From: Allomyces macrogynus ATCC 38327
Taxonomy: Eukaryota > Blastocladiomycota > Blastocladiomycetes > Blastocladiales > Blastocladiaceae
NCBI GenBank assembly: GCA_000151295.1
Contig: GG745330.1
Location: forward strand, 1,212,089 to 1,276,088
Direction of reading: 5' to 3'
Length of the DNA: 64,000 bases
How positions within the stretch are numbered: the stretch's first letter is position 1; the number at the start of each line of letters is the position of its first letter. Below the pieces are notes generated by a model. That model was given only the letters and a program-made list of their open reading frames with translations. It was not told where the DNA came from and made no database searches. Below are positions 10,623-22,270 of this stretch, piece after piece. A program made the position numbers and the translations under genes.

Positions 10623-12390
10623 ATGGCCACGCTCGAAGACAAGTCAATTTGGAACGACCAGGAGGGGCTCGACGACCTCGGCCAAGAGATTTTGCGCTCG
10701 AGCACCGACGACATTAGCAGCCGCGCACGCCTGCTCGAGAATGAGATCAAGGTATTGATTGCAGTGCCTCGATGCCTCTTGCGCTGGCCGTGCTCCTCGC
10801 CATTCGCTTGATGCGGACGTGCCGCCGGTCAAAGACGGCAGGATCCGGCTCGCGAACCCACATGCATCGCCCGCCAGCCCCATACCGCGTCGATACCGTG
10901 AAGTTGACACGGTATGACTCGTCAATAGGTCATGAAGTCGGAGCTCAGCCGGCTGCAGCACGAGCAAAACCACATGCGCGAGCAAATCAAGGACAACAAG
11001 GAGAAGATCAAGCTCAACAAGCAGCTCCCTTACCTGGTCGGCAACGTTGTTGAGGTACGGCTTGAATCGTGTCTCTGATCCGGCCCATCCGTTCTCAATT
11101 GATCAATCGCTTCTCCTGCTCTAGCTCTTGGAAATGAACCCGGACGAGGAGCCCGAGGAGGATGGCGCCAACGTCGACCTCGACTCGCAGCGCAAGGGCA
11201 AGTGCGCCGTTATCAAGACGTCGACACGTCAGGTACGCGTCCTTTTTCTCCACCCATCTCTTCGTCACAGACAGCCCATGCTGACCGGCATTGGGTACCA
11301 TGATAGACCGTATTCCTGCCCATGGTCGGTCTCGTCGACCCGTCCGAGCTGCGGCCAGGAGACCTCGTCGGCGTCAACAAGGACTCTTACCTGATTCTCG
11401 ACAAGTTGCCCGCCGAGTTTGACCCGCGCGCCAAGGCCATGGAGGTTGACGAGAAGCCGTCCGAGGACTACGGTGACATTGGTGGGCTCGACAAGCAAAT
11501 CGAGGAGCTCGTCGAGGCGATTGTCCTGCCCATCACGCATGCCGATCGGTTCAAGAACCTCGGCATCAAGCCGCCCAAGGGTGTGCTGATGTACGATTTG
11601 CATTTCTCGTATTCTCGTCACTGTCCACTCCTTCTCACCTCTCATCTTGGCACGTGTCCAGGTACGGCCCGCCAGGAACCGGCAAGACGCTGCTCGCGCG
11701 TGCTTGCGCGGCGCAGACCAACTCGACGTTCCTCAAGCTCGCTGGTCCCTCCCTCGTGCAAATGTTCATTGGCGACGGCGCCAAGATTGTGCGCGACGCG
11801 TTTGCGCTGGCCAAGGAAAAGGCGCCTGCCATCATCTTCATTGACGAGATTGACGCGGTCGGGACCAAGCGGTTCGACTCGGACAAGTCGGGCGATCGCG
11901 AAGTGCAGCGCACGATGCTCGAGCTCCTCAACCAGCTCGACGGGTTCTCGTCGGACGAGCAAATCAAGGTGATTGCCGCGACGAACCGCATCGACATTTT
12001 GGATCCGGCGCTGCTGCGATCTGGGCGGCTCGACCGCAAGATAGAGTTCCCGCACCCGAACGAGGAGGCGCGCGCGCGCATTCTACAGATTCACTCGCGC
12101 AAAATGACCGTCTCGCCCGACGTCAACTTTGACGAGATTGCCCGGTCGTGCGACGAGTTCAATGGCGCGCAGTGCAAGGCCGTCTGTGTCGAGGCGGGGA
12201 TGATTGCGCTGCGCCGTGGGGCCACGACCATTAACCACGAGGATTTCATGGAGGGTACATTGCTGGCTGGACAATGTCATTGCGTTGTTGGCGGCACGGA
12301 AACTGACCTGATCACCCTTGGCGCGCTTCTCCGCCAGGTATCCAAGAGGTGCAAGCCAAGAAGAAGACGGTGCTGCAGTACTACGCGTAA
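10623..12390 (+). CDS. RPT5: 26S proteasome regulatory ATPase subunit RPT5 (PSMC3 type)
   Basis: Six exons: 10623-10751, 10929-11054, 11125-11232, 11307-11590, 11662-12254 and 12338-12390, giving about 430 aa. RPT5 is one of six AAA ATPases in the base of the 19S regulator, which unfolds substrates and opens the 20S gate. The N-terminal coiled coil is followed by the OB domain, then Walker A GPPGTGKT (about residues 218-225), Walker B IIFIDEID (about 273-280), the sensor region [20 protein letters not shown] with Arg fingers, and the family signature [20 protein letters not shown]. The C-terminus LQYYA is a HbYX tail that docks into 20S alpha pockets. RPT2, RPT3 and RPT5 carry such tails, and the surrounding sequence fits RPT5. 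The first intron (177 bp) is the longest of the gene. Confidence 0.97.
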
Positions 12391-13099
12391 ACGGCGTGTG
12401 TGCGGTCTCTGGCGCCGGTTGGCACGGTATTTAGGCTACTCAGGCCCGAACTCGCCGGGCTGGGTCCTGTCGGATGCAAGCGACCGTCGTGGACGGTCGG
12501 CCGGATCCTGACGGGGGAAGAGCAAGAGGAGAAGCAGCCGTTTTCGGAGGTGCAATATCAATACGTGCAATGATGGCTTTCTTGATGGTATTTTGTGCTC
12601 CCGAAAGCCGATTTGCCAAACGTCGAGTGAGCGAGGTTGCCAAAGGCCACCTTGCGATTTACACACGCACGGCTCTCAATCCTCTCTCCACCGCTTTGGA
12701 CCAAGTCAGCGCACGACGTTTGACCTTTGGCCTTCGAGTTGCAGGAGGGGATTGCCGTTCCCTCTTTTCTCTCGCAAAAAGCGAGGCCCCACCGGCAACG
12801 CAGTTGCCCGAATCAGCATTTCAGCCAAAGCAGCCAAGGCGACGACCAAGCATCAGCAACGACGACGAGCACGCGCCGGGCGATGGCGGCATCCTGAACC
12901 GAGGACCCGACGACTGCCCGCTTTCCCAGTTGCTGACGACGACGCACGACGAGGGTCTCACTGACGCCTGGTCTGAGTGGTGCGCCCCAGTTTCCATTCT
13001 GGCGTGGAGGCTGTCGACAGTGGGGCCTGTCGTGGACGGCGGGGTCGCGTTCATCCTCCGATCCTGACGAGTAGAGCCAACGTGTATCCGCAGGTCGCC
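12391..13099. other. RPT5 3-prime region and leader of bZIP gene
   Basis: No supported gene. The last 10 bases before the bZIP ATG form a splice-acceptor-like CAG, so a leader intron is possible. Confidence 0.45.
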
Positions 13100-14969
13100 A
13101 TGTTTGGGCCGCCGCCAACCGCCCTGGGCGGGGTCCCCGCGTCAACATCAACGTGGCCGCTTCTCGCCAGCAGCGCTGCCGTCACCCCGCCGCAACCCGG
13201 GCCGCCCTCGCTCCAAACCTCGCCGATCCAGCAGCAAGTCGTGGCGCCACTCGACGGCTTCTCGTTGATGCTGTCGACGCCCATGGACATGTACTCGATG
13301 GCAGCTGCGGCCGCGGCCGCGTCGCAAATGGGCCTGGCCGCGGGTATGCCGCTATATGCGCCGATGAGCATGGCCCTGCCAACGACCCCACCGCAAGTGC
13401 CAGCGCTCAACGAGTCGGTCACGCCCGAGTCCGTGCCGCCGCAGCCGCCGACGTCGCCGACCACGTCTGAGTCGGCCGCGGCGGCGCCCGAAAAGAAGCG
13501 CAAGCCCGTGATTCAGGTCCCGGAGGTGCCGTCGTTGCTCGAAAAGCGGTGCCGCGGTGGGCCGGGCAAGAAGCGCAAGGGTATTTCCGAGGAGGAGAAG
13601 CTTGCGCGCCAGCAAGACCGGTACGTGCGGCTCATCGCGCGCGTTTGGTTGGCCCGTTGGCGACAAGGACCTGACGTTCCCATTTTTCCTTGACAATCAG
13701 CGTCGTCCGCAACCGCATCGCAGCGCAAGAGTCGCGCAACAAGAAGCGCGCCTACGTTGATACTTGTACGTCTCCTACTGTTCGGGCCCGGTTCTGCGCC
13801 GAAATCGCACGCTGACCAGAACACCATTTCACTCGTGGACAGTGGAAACGACGGCCGCTGAGCTGCAAGAGACCAACGAGCGGCTGCAGGACGACAATGA
13901 GCGGCTCACCAAACGCGTCAAGTACCTCGAAGGCGAGAACAAGACGCTCCACTCCAAGCTCGACTGGATCATGCAGCAAATGGCCGAGCTTCGCCAAGCG
14001 CGCTCGGCACCGCCAGCCACCTCCCCACTCCCTCTCTCCTCTCCCGCCGCCAACCCCAAGCCCATCATTAACATTCAAGAAAGCTCCACCTTCCACTTTT
14101 CGCCCGTCATGCACGTCGCCGCGCCAGAGCCGGCGGCGAGCGCCGCGTGTGTGTCCCCCGCCCTTGCGCTGGGTGCGCACGCCGCGTCCGACCTTTCCAA
14201 GAGCGGCTCACCGACCACGACCACGTCGGTTGGTGGGCCGAGCCCCGTCGCTGCCGGCCACTCGATGGCCGGTACGGAGGCCACCCGTCCCCGTCGTCAT
14301 TTCAGCGACGCGCGGCGCGGCGGCTGCCGGCAAGCCCGCGCANNNNNNNNNNNNNNNNNNNNNNNNNNNNNNNNNNNNNNNNNNNNNNNNNNNNNNNNNN
14401 NNNNNNNNNNNNNNNNNNNNNNNNNNNNNNNNNNNNNNNNNNTTCCCCTGCTGTTCGACAGTTTTTCCGGTCCCGCAGAGGCCGTGAAGTTGGCGCCCTC
14501 GGGCGCCAATTCCCCGCAGCGGAGACTGTCGACCTCGGCGTGTGGTCTGTGGGTTCTGCGCAAGGCGTCGGCGGCGGACTCGCTGACCTCGCTGGCGCGC
14601 ACGGCAGCGGCGGTGCAGGCGACCTGGGCCATGCAGACCATGTACGCGTGGCTGCGCAAGTGGATGGCGACCGCCAGCTCCTGGCGTCGCTGTTTGGAGC
14701 GTGGCAGCACCAACGACTCGCCGGCGCTGGGTTCGATTTGGCCACATGGTGAGCTCGCCGGGCCGCTCGCGCGGTTCGCTCCGCTCGTCAAGGCCATTGT
14801 CGCGCGTGCCGTCTGGGACGCGTCGCCCGCGAGTGAGTCGGCTGACGCGACCGTGGGCGCAGAGCCCGCGCAGGTGCTCGTGCAAGTGCCGCTCGCGCTC
14901 GTCCAGGATTTGCGCCGCGAGGCGCGCGCGCGCGCGCTGTCGCGGCGGTGGGCGCATCATCCGCCGTAA
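13100..14969 (+). CDS. bZIP transcription factor of HAC1/XBP1 type (interrupted by assembly gap)
   Basis: Exons 13100-13620, 13701-13765 and 13843 onward; the last is broken by 100 N at 14343-14442 and resumes to a stop at 14969. The first 150 residues are Pro/Ala/Ser-rich. A basic patch (KKRKGISEEEKLARQQDR) leads into the DNA-binding region RNRIAAQESRNKKR (residues 177-190). Six leucines then follow at exact heptad spacing (196, 203, 210, 217, 224, 231), a textbook zipper. The N-R-x-A-A-Q-x-S-R form of the basic region is typical of the unfolded-protein-response factors HAC1, XBP1 and Hxl1, and differs from AP-1 or GCN4 types. The part after the gap ends in an amphipathic stretch (LARFAPLVKAIVARAVWDAS). 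Its frame relative to the bZIP is unknown because the gap size is nominal. Two CNGCNGN stem-loops lie just after the gap. The UPR role is inference. Confidence 0.85.
14343..14442. other. Assembly gap (100 N)
   Basis: Exactly 100 N, the usual placeholder for a gap of unknown length. It lies inside the bZIP coding sequence and hides the junction between zipper and C-terminal region. Confidence 0.98.
14468..14524 (+). promoter_or_regulatory. Candidate IRE1-type non-canonical splice hairpins
   Basis: Hairpin 1 has arms 14468-14472 and 14480-14484 (5 bp, one G-U) around the 7-base loop CCGCAGA. Hairpin 2 has arms 14510-14513 and 14521-14524 (4 bp, one G-U) around the loop CCGCAGC. Both loops fit the HAC1/XBP1 consensus CNG/CNGN, and the second equals the 5-prime loop of vertebrate XBP1. 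Between them sits a perfect 8-bp hairpin (14490-14497 with 14502-14509). Cleavage at the consensus point would remove 41 nt (14476-14516) and shift the frame. The host gene being a HAC1-like bZIP makes this plausible. Chance in GC-rich coding DNA is the alternative. Confidence 0.35.
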
Positions 14970-17099
14970 CGCGGCGAATCTGTCGGGGCACTGTCCCTCC
15001 TCTCACTTGTCTCGGGCGATGGTCGCGCGCGCTCGCGGATAGAGATCACGGTCCGGATCTCTCGCTCATAATGGCGCGCGGCGGCCGCGCCGAGGACCCT
15101 TCGACGGTGGGAAGAGACGGGAGCCCCGAATTGCTCTTGGCAAGTTGGACACGGCGGCGAACATAACTGTCTCGTCGAAGGTCGAGCCGTCGCAAGAAAT
15201 ACGCGACGGCATTTGTGGAGCTCTTTTGGTTACCCCCTTTTTTTGGCGTTGGCGCGCACCTCACCCTTTTTATCGTTTCTTCCCCGTTTACTGGCCTGTT
15301 CAGCGCAGATTATATATACGAGCGGACGTTTCCATTCGCGTACATTTTCGTTGATTAACCCGCTCAAATGATGCGCAGTGATGTTATTGGCGAGAAACAG
15401 GCGTCGGCGATGCGTTGGCAATCGGTTGTCAGCAGTCGGCTTTCAGTTTGGCAGAGGCAGAGCTGACAGCTGGTATATTTTTGGAACGAGCAACTGGAAG
15501 TACATCGAAAATATTGCGCACAAGATGTCAAGCTGTTTCAGCGTTTAACATCGCGGGAAAGAAAATAAACCCATGAACAACACTAAGCGCACCCAGCAAC
15601 CCTGCTGGGGCACTTCATCCATTGCCAACAGGCGCTCAGTGGGCACCACCCTGGTCGTGGTGGCACATGGAAACCTGGCGCATGGGGAGAGAGTGAGAGG
15701 CAGAGGTCGTTTCGATCAAAAATTGGGTAGGGGGAGGTGGGGGTGTCAATCAAAGTGGGATATGAAGCAATGGCGAACAAAGGGCAGCACCTGCAAAGAA
15801 CTGTGCACTCACTGCTGCAGTGGGCAAGCACACGCCCACATTGCACACTGACCATACACACGTCACACGTATGTACCATGCACGCTGTCGCAGGGCCGCC
15901 GTCAGACGGCACCCTTGATGGCTCTGTCGGTGCTTGGCAGCGAGACTTGGATCTGGTCAGCGACGGCTCGCGCGACCAGGCCTGATACCGGCTCCCGGCC
16001 TCTGAGCTGAGGTCGTCGGCTCAAACCCGACCTTGCTCACACCTTCGGCTCACCCCTGGCGGGCACGACCTTTTCCATTTTTCAACTTCCTACACACCTC
16101 CTGCCACGCTTCTGCTGCGTAAATGTGTCACGACCCTGGGCTGTTGTTTGCGGCCGGTCGCGACCGCCTTCAAACCTCTCTTTTTCGGGACCACCGCCGT
16201 CATTGATGTGCGACATTGCGCGCGTCCACCTGCATATCCTCGCCACCGTTCCCTGCCGTCCCGCCACGTCCGGCCGCGGCAACGCGAGCCGATCCCTCCC
16301 TTCGCGCGAGTCGATCACGCCCGCCGAGCTCATGGTGTCGCCAAAGTCGGCGCGCCTCGACTTGCCCCATGCCGGGTCCAGTGTGGCGGGCAATTGTCTG
16401 CACACGCATGGCGCGGTTGCGCGCAAGCTTGCCAGCCGGAGGTCAGTGACGCTGGCTTCTCCTTCTCCTCGGGCCGAGCCGATGGCGGCCGCCGATGCCC
16501 TCCACGCCGCCCTTGTTGTTTCCCTTCGCCCGTTTCCGCCCCGGCAGCATGACGGGTGGCAGCTCATGCGCCCCACGACACCGACGTGCACATGGAGGTC
16601 GACGCGCGGAAACGGTTCGCAGCCGTCCCATTCCTGACGCGCACGCCGCCATGGGCCCAGGGTCTCTCTGCTTTGTTTGTTGTGTCCTCTGAGCGACGGC
16701 GAACACGCCGCGGAGCGAGTTCAAAAGGGTTGGTGGCCCACGGGTGGGTGCTTGTTGAACCCGCCTGCCTTGCCCCACTGGAAGTGAACCGCCCGCTGAC
16801 ATGTTTCGTCCCTGTCGCTCAGAGTATCGTCATAGCCATCGTCGACGCGCACGTTTTGACTGGGTTTCGAGGACGCGCAACGGGTGCCGTCCGCCCAGGT
16901 CCTATGCGCATTACGGCTATCCACTCTGTCAGCAATGTGCATGTGGGCCTTGCTTCTCTTTCTATTGGCATGGCGTTTGAAGTACGACCGCAACGCGCAC
17001 GCCTTTGCGCGAAGCGAGCAAGACGGACCGCAACGTTCCGCACAATCAGTGCACCAGGGAACGTTTTGAGGGAAGGTTCAATGGGTAGAGACGCTCTTG
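14970..17099. other. Gene-poor region with unsupported open frames
   Basis: 15240-15560 is AT-richer and without coding signal. The stretch 16125-17209 has two overlapping plus-strand open frames (170 and 217 codons) rich in Arg, Ser, Pro and Ala. They match no domain I recognise and have competing open frames on the other strand, so I do not call them genes. No tRNA or rRNA signature was seen. Confidence 0.45.
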
Positions 17100-19310
17100 C
17101 AAGCAATCTGTGGTGTTCTGTTTTGGTTTGCTCCTGCCTCCAGGCCATTTGTGCACTGCTAGTTTTGCAGCAAAACAGGACACTTGCAATCACATGTGCC
17201 TCTTTCTGAGCCTGGGCTCCCCCGCCCTTCTCCTCTGCTTGTTTTGTGTCAGTATCCTGCCCTCAAAGCCATTTGTGCCCCACAACACCCAAGCTTGACT
17301 TGACAACCACAAGACCACACAAACACAGCTCAGCAGGTACATTCTTGCCACAAAGTAGACGACTGGCAATCTGCTCACCTGTCAACTTGCACCCAGAAGC
17401 AAATGATCCATACTGGAGGTGGGCAAAGGTGGACATGGGATATTGCCTGCCTGGAGGTGACATCTCATCAAACTGCACAAGCACCACTTGAGTCATTCTG
17501 GTGCAAGTAGGACATACCTGGTGAACTATAATCATTGCAATGACAAGAGTGGTCATCTTCACTTGTCAAATCAATGACCAGCAACACAATCCATGTTCAC
17601 CACCAACAAGTGACTGAACCCCAGCAAGTACTCAATCTACATATTGGTGAAAGTTTCCATGAGGGACTGCAGTCACTCTGCACTGCTGTAAGTAGCTGCA
17701 CGCCTGCCATCTTGGTTTTGCTGATCTTGGTGTGCACATCACAATGCACCCAATGAATACACAGTTGCAACTGCCATGCCCAACAATAATGACTTGATGA
17801 ACTACCAGCTGGCCTTGAGTGTGATGGTGATGAGGACAACAAGCAATGCCATCCAGCAGAGAGCAAAGACTGGTGTGATCCTTGGTCCTGTTAGGATGCA
17901 GGTTAAGTTTGGTACTTGGATGAGGAGCTGGCTGGGTGGTGGTCAAGATCACAGGGCCAAAGCATGCACATGCAGGGAGCAGATGGCAAGAGTGTGCTGG
18001 TGATACACAGCAGGGTGCAACAGTGGCACAAGAGAGGACTTGGTAGGTGGAGAAGAGTGCTGTCACACCAAGAGCACAATGGGCACCTAGGTGGGTGATG
18101 CATCCTATTTATTGCCTTTGCACCCCTTGGCGTGTTCCACTTGCCCTCCACCATGCACACCACAGTGCAGTGTGCATTTTGCACGTTTTCAATGGTGGTG
18201 TGGTTACTGCCTTGTGCACCATCTTTCACCATTTCCTACCTGATCAGGAACATGATGGCTGCAGCCTCCCCCTTGTGACCAAGTCATTTTCCCAACACTC
18301 ATCACCTCATCACATTTCTTGCAATATCCTCCATCTTCAATTGTATATATTTCCACGCCCCCTTGCCAGTCTGGCAAGTCAACTTTGGCCAATTTTTGGC
18401 TTGCAGCACCAATCAATGCCTTTGAACCAATATGTCCTTCATGAACTGGTTGCATCATTCTTGCTCTGATTGGCTGTGGTGCGAATTATGTTGTATTTTG
18501 ACGTCCACTCTACTATTTATCTATCAGGATGAGAATGAGCAAGCATGTGACTGACTGGTTTGGACCAGGTTTTTGGAAGAACACTGCTGGACCACAACAG
18601 GGGCAGCCCAGACCTTTATATACTGAATGACAAGAGAAGAGCTAGACCAGCCATAATGCCATTGAAGCAGAGCAAGCCCATGCAAGCCTGTGTGAGCATG
18701 GGCATGTCTGCTCACTTGCTGTCACACCCACACCTATCAAGGTTGTGGAGCTATGATGACAGTTGTTACATGTTGACAGTAGCAATGTGCCAGGCTGAGC
18801 TAGACCAGGCAAGACTGGGCCCACCAGCACACTGAAGACAGATGCACAACTGCATCAGCATGCCCACTTAGAAATCGACGTTTTATTGAGTTGACCCCCA
18901 CTTTTGATCCACTCTCCTCTTCTTGCATAAACAACCTGACCTGACCAGTGCCATGCCCCCAAGCTCCAGCATTGGCACTGTTGTCACCAACACTCTCCAC
19001 CCTGCATGCACCCTGAAACCACTGCCTGGCGCCATTGGTGTGGTCCTGGGGGCCACCCATGCTTACTGTCATCGACCCAGCCTCCTTTCTCTCCCAAACA
19101 CCACTATGATGATGATGATGACAATGACAATGACAATGATGATGATGATGACAATGATGATGACGATGACAATGATGATGACGATGACGACACCTGGCCA
19201 CCATGATGGACCTGCTCACGCTCCCTGCTGCTGACACAGCGCACTTCATGGACATACTGCTCAATGCAATTGCCAATGCCAATACATGGCAGCACCATGC
19301 CTGCACCTGT
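17100..19310. repeat. CpG-depleted island, probable decayed methylated repeat
   Basis: By eye this 2.2-kb stretch holds only about 17 CpG dinucleotides, while single 60-base lines elsewhere in the window hold 10 or more. TpG and CpA are correspondingly abundant, which is the footprint of deaminated methyl-CpG. Open frames are short. One minus-strand fragment (18458-18204) still reads like protein, with KALIGAASQKLAKVDLPDW and a YCKKC pair, but I cannot name its family. The start at about 17100 and the end at about 19310, where CpG-rich sequence resumes, are fairly sharp. The likely origin is an old mobile or repeated element. No terminal repeats or transposase were recognised. Confidence 0.6.
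19106..19191 (+). repeat. ATG/ACA-type trinucleotide microsatellite
   Basis: Imperfect array of GAT/GAC/AAT triplets, mostly ATGATG blocks separated by ACA and ACG variants, inside the right end of the CpG-poor island. Only the last units contain CpG. Confidence 0.9.
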
Positions 19311-20113
19311 CTTGTGCATCCATGCGCGTGCGCCGCCGCCCATCTCGGTCCACGCCTACCTCACCTCCCCCCAGCGGGCCAAGGTCCAGTACAAAGCTCG
19401 TCGATATGTCGGTTCATGGGCGTCCATGGCGAGCAAGAACGGCGTGACTTGTTGCAGCGCTTCCCCACGTGCCAGTGACGTGGATGTCCTTCAGACTGCG
19501 CGAGATGTTGTGGCAAACACGAAGTGGTCGTTACTCTGAGCTGCAACCAACTCGAGCGACATATCCGGTCGTCTTCAGACTTGGACAGGCCATTGCGCAT
19601 GCGCATTCGGATCACACTGACTGTGTGCTCGGCATCCTTGGTCTTTGGCGGCATGACGAGTAACAGGACCGAGGTGGCCGGATCTTGGTGCAAGTCGTTC
19701 AGAGATGGTCAGGGCTGTGCGCGGGTGAGACGAGAGGATGGTTGGAATGAAAGGGGGTTCCGTAGCCAGAAAGGTCCGCAGCTTTTGTAGTACTTGGCGG
19801 GTGGCGACGGAAAAACAAAACACGGCGCGAAGAGTTACGACGTCAGGAATGTCTTTGGTATCTCGGTTTCGCCCAGTTGGCCGGGCGGACCGCGGATGAC
19901 GCGCGAAGTAGCACTTGCGTTGTCGGCTTTCGGTTCGGAAGACAGCCGGGACCCGAGGCGTGACCGTGAACCATGACAGCGACCTACTGCTCATCCTTCG
20001 ACCAAGTGCACAAAATCCTCGCCCACTCGCTCAACCGCCCTCGCTCCTTGTCCATCGCGCAGCGCGCCCCGCACCGACCGTAGACCCCGCCCCGCCCAAC
20101 CTCGCCAAGCACT
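19311..20113. other. Intergenic, upstream of acyl-CoA dehydrogenase
   Basis: Normal CpG content resumes here. No supported coding region. The last few hundred bases are the likely promoter and leader of the ACAD gene. Confidence 0.5.
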
Positions 20114-21658
20114 ATGGCCCCGCAAATGGACGCGCTTGCCAACCTGTCGCCGCGCGCGCGCGACCTCTACATCAAGATGCAGCGCTTTGTCGAGGACGAG
20201 TGCATCCCCGCCGAAAAGATCTACGAGGAGCAGCTTGGCGAGGGTGCGCAACGGTGGACGACGCAGCCGGCCATTATGGAGCAGCTCAAGGCACGCGCCA
20301 AGGAACTCGGCCTCTGGAACCTGTTTTTGGCGCGCGACTACCCCGAGGGCGCTGGTCTGACCAACCTCGAGTACGCGTGCATTGGTGAGCTGACGGGCCG
20401 GTCGCCGCACCTTGCGCCCGAGGCGACCAACTGCGCCGCGCCCGACACGGGTAACATGGAAGTGCTCGCCAAGTACGGGTCGCCCGCACAAAAGGAAAAG
20501 TGGCTCAAGCCGTTGCTCGACGGCGAGATCCGGTCGGCGTTTGCCATGACCGAGCTCAAGGTCGCGTCGTCCGACGCGCTCAACATTGAGACGACCATCA
20601 CACGCGACGGCGACGATGTGATCATCAACGGGTGCGTCAAGACGCTTCTTTCACCCTGGGCGGGGTTGTTGTTGCAAAGGGCGCTGTTGTTGCAAAGGGT
20701 CGCGGTCTGATCGCGTTTGCCTGCATCAAATAGCCACAAGTGGTATATCTCCGGCGTCGGCCACCCGAACCTCGCTGTCTACATTGTCATGGGCAAGTCG
20801 ATCACGGCGCCCGCGCGGACGACGAGTTCCGGCAAGCCGAATCGGCACGCGCAGCACACGATCGTGCTGGTGCCCGCCAATGCGCCCGGCGTCAAGGCCG
20901 TGCGTGCCGGGCACGTGTTCGGCTACGACGACGCCAACCACGGCCATTTCGAGGTCATCTTTGACAATGTGCGCGTCTCGGCCAAGGAGCACCTGGTTCT
21001 CGGCGAAGGCCGCGGGTTCGAGGTCATTCAGGGTCGTCTCGGCCCCGGTCGTGTCCACCACTGTGTGCGCGCCCTCGGCATGGCTGAGCGCGCCATGGAC
21101 CTGTGCATTCTGCGCATGCGCGACCGCGGGTCCACGTTTGGCACGCCCTTGTCGGACCACGGCGTCGTGCGCAAGTACATTGCCGACGCGCGCATGGCGC
21201 TCGACCAGGCGCGCTTGCTCGTCTGGCATGCGGCCGACCGGATTGACCAGGTGGGCGGCAAGGGCGCGCTCAAGGAGATTGCCATGATCAAGGTCGTGGT
21301 GCCCAACACGGCGTGCCGCGTGGTCGACATGGGTATGTTATCTTCGTGTCATGGGTGCTACGCGGTCTTCGTGAGCCGAACTGACCAGTCTTTGGATTGT
21401 AGCAATCCAACTTCACGGCGCGACAGGCGTGTCGCAGGACACGGTCCTGGCCAACTTTTACGCGGGTTTGCGCACTCTGCGCATTGCCGACGGTACGATT
21501 TTTTCGCTGCAAACTCGCCGACAGCTCTCGTCCGCAAGACTGACGTGCTGTCCTTGCCATCGCCAGGACCCGATGAGGTCCACACGCAGCAGATTGGTCG
21601 TTTGGAGATGCGTCGCTACGCCGAGCTCAAGGAGAAGCAACTCAAGGGGAAGCTGTAA
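20114..21658 (+). CDS. Acyl-CoA dehydrogenase, ACAD10/11 type
   Basis: Four exons: 20114-20631, 20734-21332, 21403-21492 and 21567-21658, giving about 432 aa. FAD-dependent acyl-CoA dehydrogenases carry out the first oxidation of beta-oxidation. The N-terminal helical domain includes [20 protein letters not shown]. The middle beta domain has FAMTE and [20 protein letters not shown]. The C-terminal domain has [30 protein letters not shown] and RIADGPDEVH. The last two motifs are characteristic of the ACAD10/ACAD11 branch, which acts on long or 4-hydroxy acyl-CoAs. There is no kinase or phosphatase fusion as in animal ACAD10/11. No clear mitochondrial presequence is visible. The C-terminus GKL only weakly resembles a peroxisomal PTS1 signal, so the compartment is uncertain. 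The first intron carries a short internal duplication (TTGTTGCAAAGGG twice). Confidence 0.92.
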
Positions 21659-22270
21659 AATAACATGCTCGCGAGCGCAAAACCGGCCGTGGCTCCGATT
21701 AAGTGGAGCGCATCGCTGGTATCTCCGTAGTTTCCGTCATATTCCTTTCTGTCGGCAACATATTTTCTGCCCGTTGTTGACTAGCGAAGCTGCCGTCCGC
21801 GCTGGGCGCAAGGCCGGCGTGTAATTATCCCAAACGAACAGGAGCCAAAACAACCACAACAACAGACAACGGTGCGCGGTCCATCGTGCTCCAACGCGAC
21901 AGACAGGACGCACGGCCGCGACCTCGATGGATCCCAACCGCGGCCAGTCCGGTGGACCGTGCTGTCCGAGAACGCATCCGCGCGATGCTCATGCACTCCT
22001 TCCACTCGCGCCCACTCACAAAGCCCTTCAGTAGATGCCCAAATGCATCAGTTGTGGGTGCCTATTCCGCCCTATTCCGTGCTTTGATTTGATCGTGCGG
22101 CAGCGACTGGATGTGTGCATCAACATCGCGAAGCTCGAGCCGAGCTGACGCGTCTCAGCGCTTGACAAAACAACATCGTGCTGACCATCATCAACCTGAC
22201 TCGACGGCCGCTTGAGCCCCCCATCCGCCATTGATCAAGACCAAGCACGACTTGCTGAACAACACCAAGC
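21659..22270. other. Intergenic, ACAD to IMP2
   Basis: No gene seen. Contains the ACAD 3-prime end and the IMP2 upstream region. Confidence 0.5.

Noticed and set aside
14272..14305. Possible intron in the bZIP third exon before the gap
   Set aside because: GT and AG borders exist, but the length of 34 bp is far below the 60-bp minimum of well-supported introns here.
16125..17209. Two plus-strand open frames in the gene-poor region
   Set aside because: No recognisable domain, competing open frames on the other strand, and the right end runs into CpG-poor noncoding-like sequence. Transcript data would be needed to call them.
19106..19234. Asp/Met-rich or His-rich reading of the microsatellite
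   Set aside because: The peptide pattern is just translation of the ATG/ACA triplet array.
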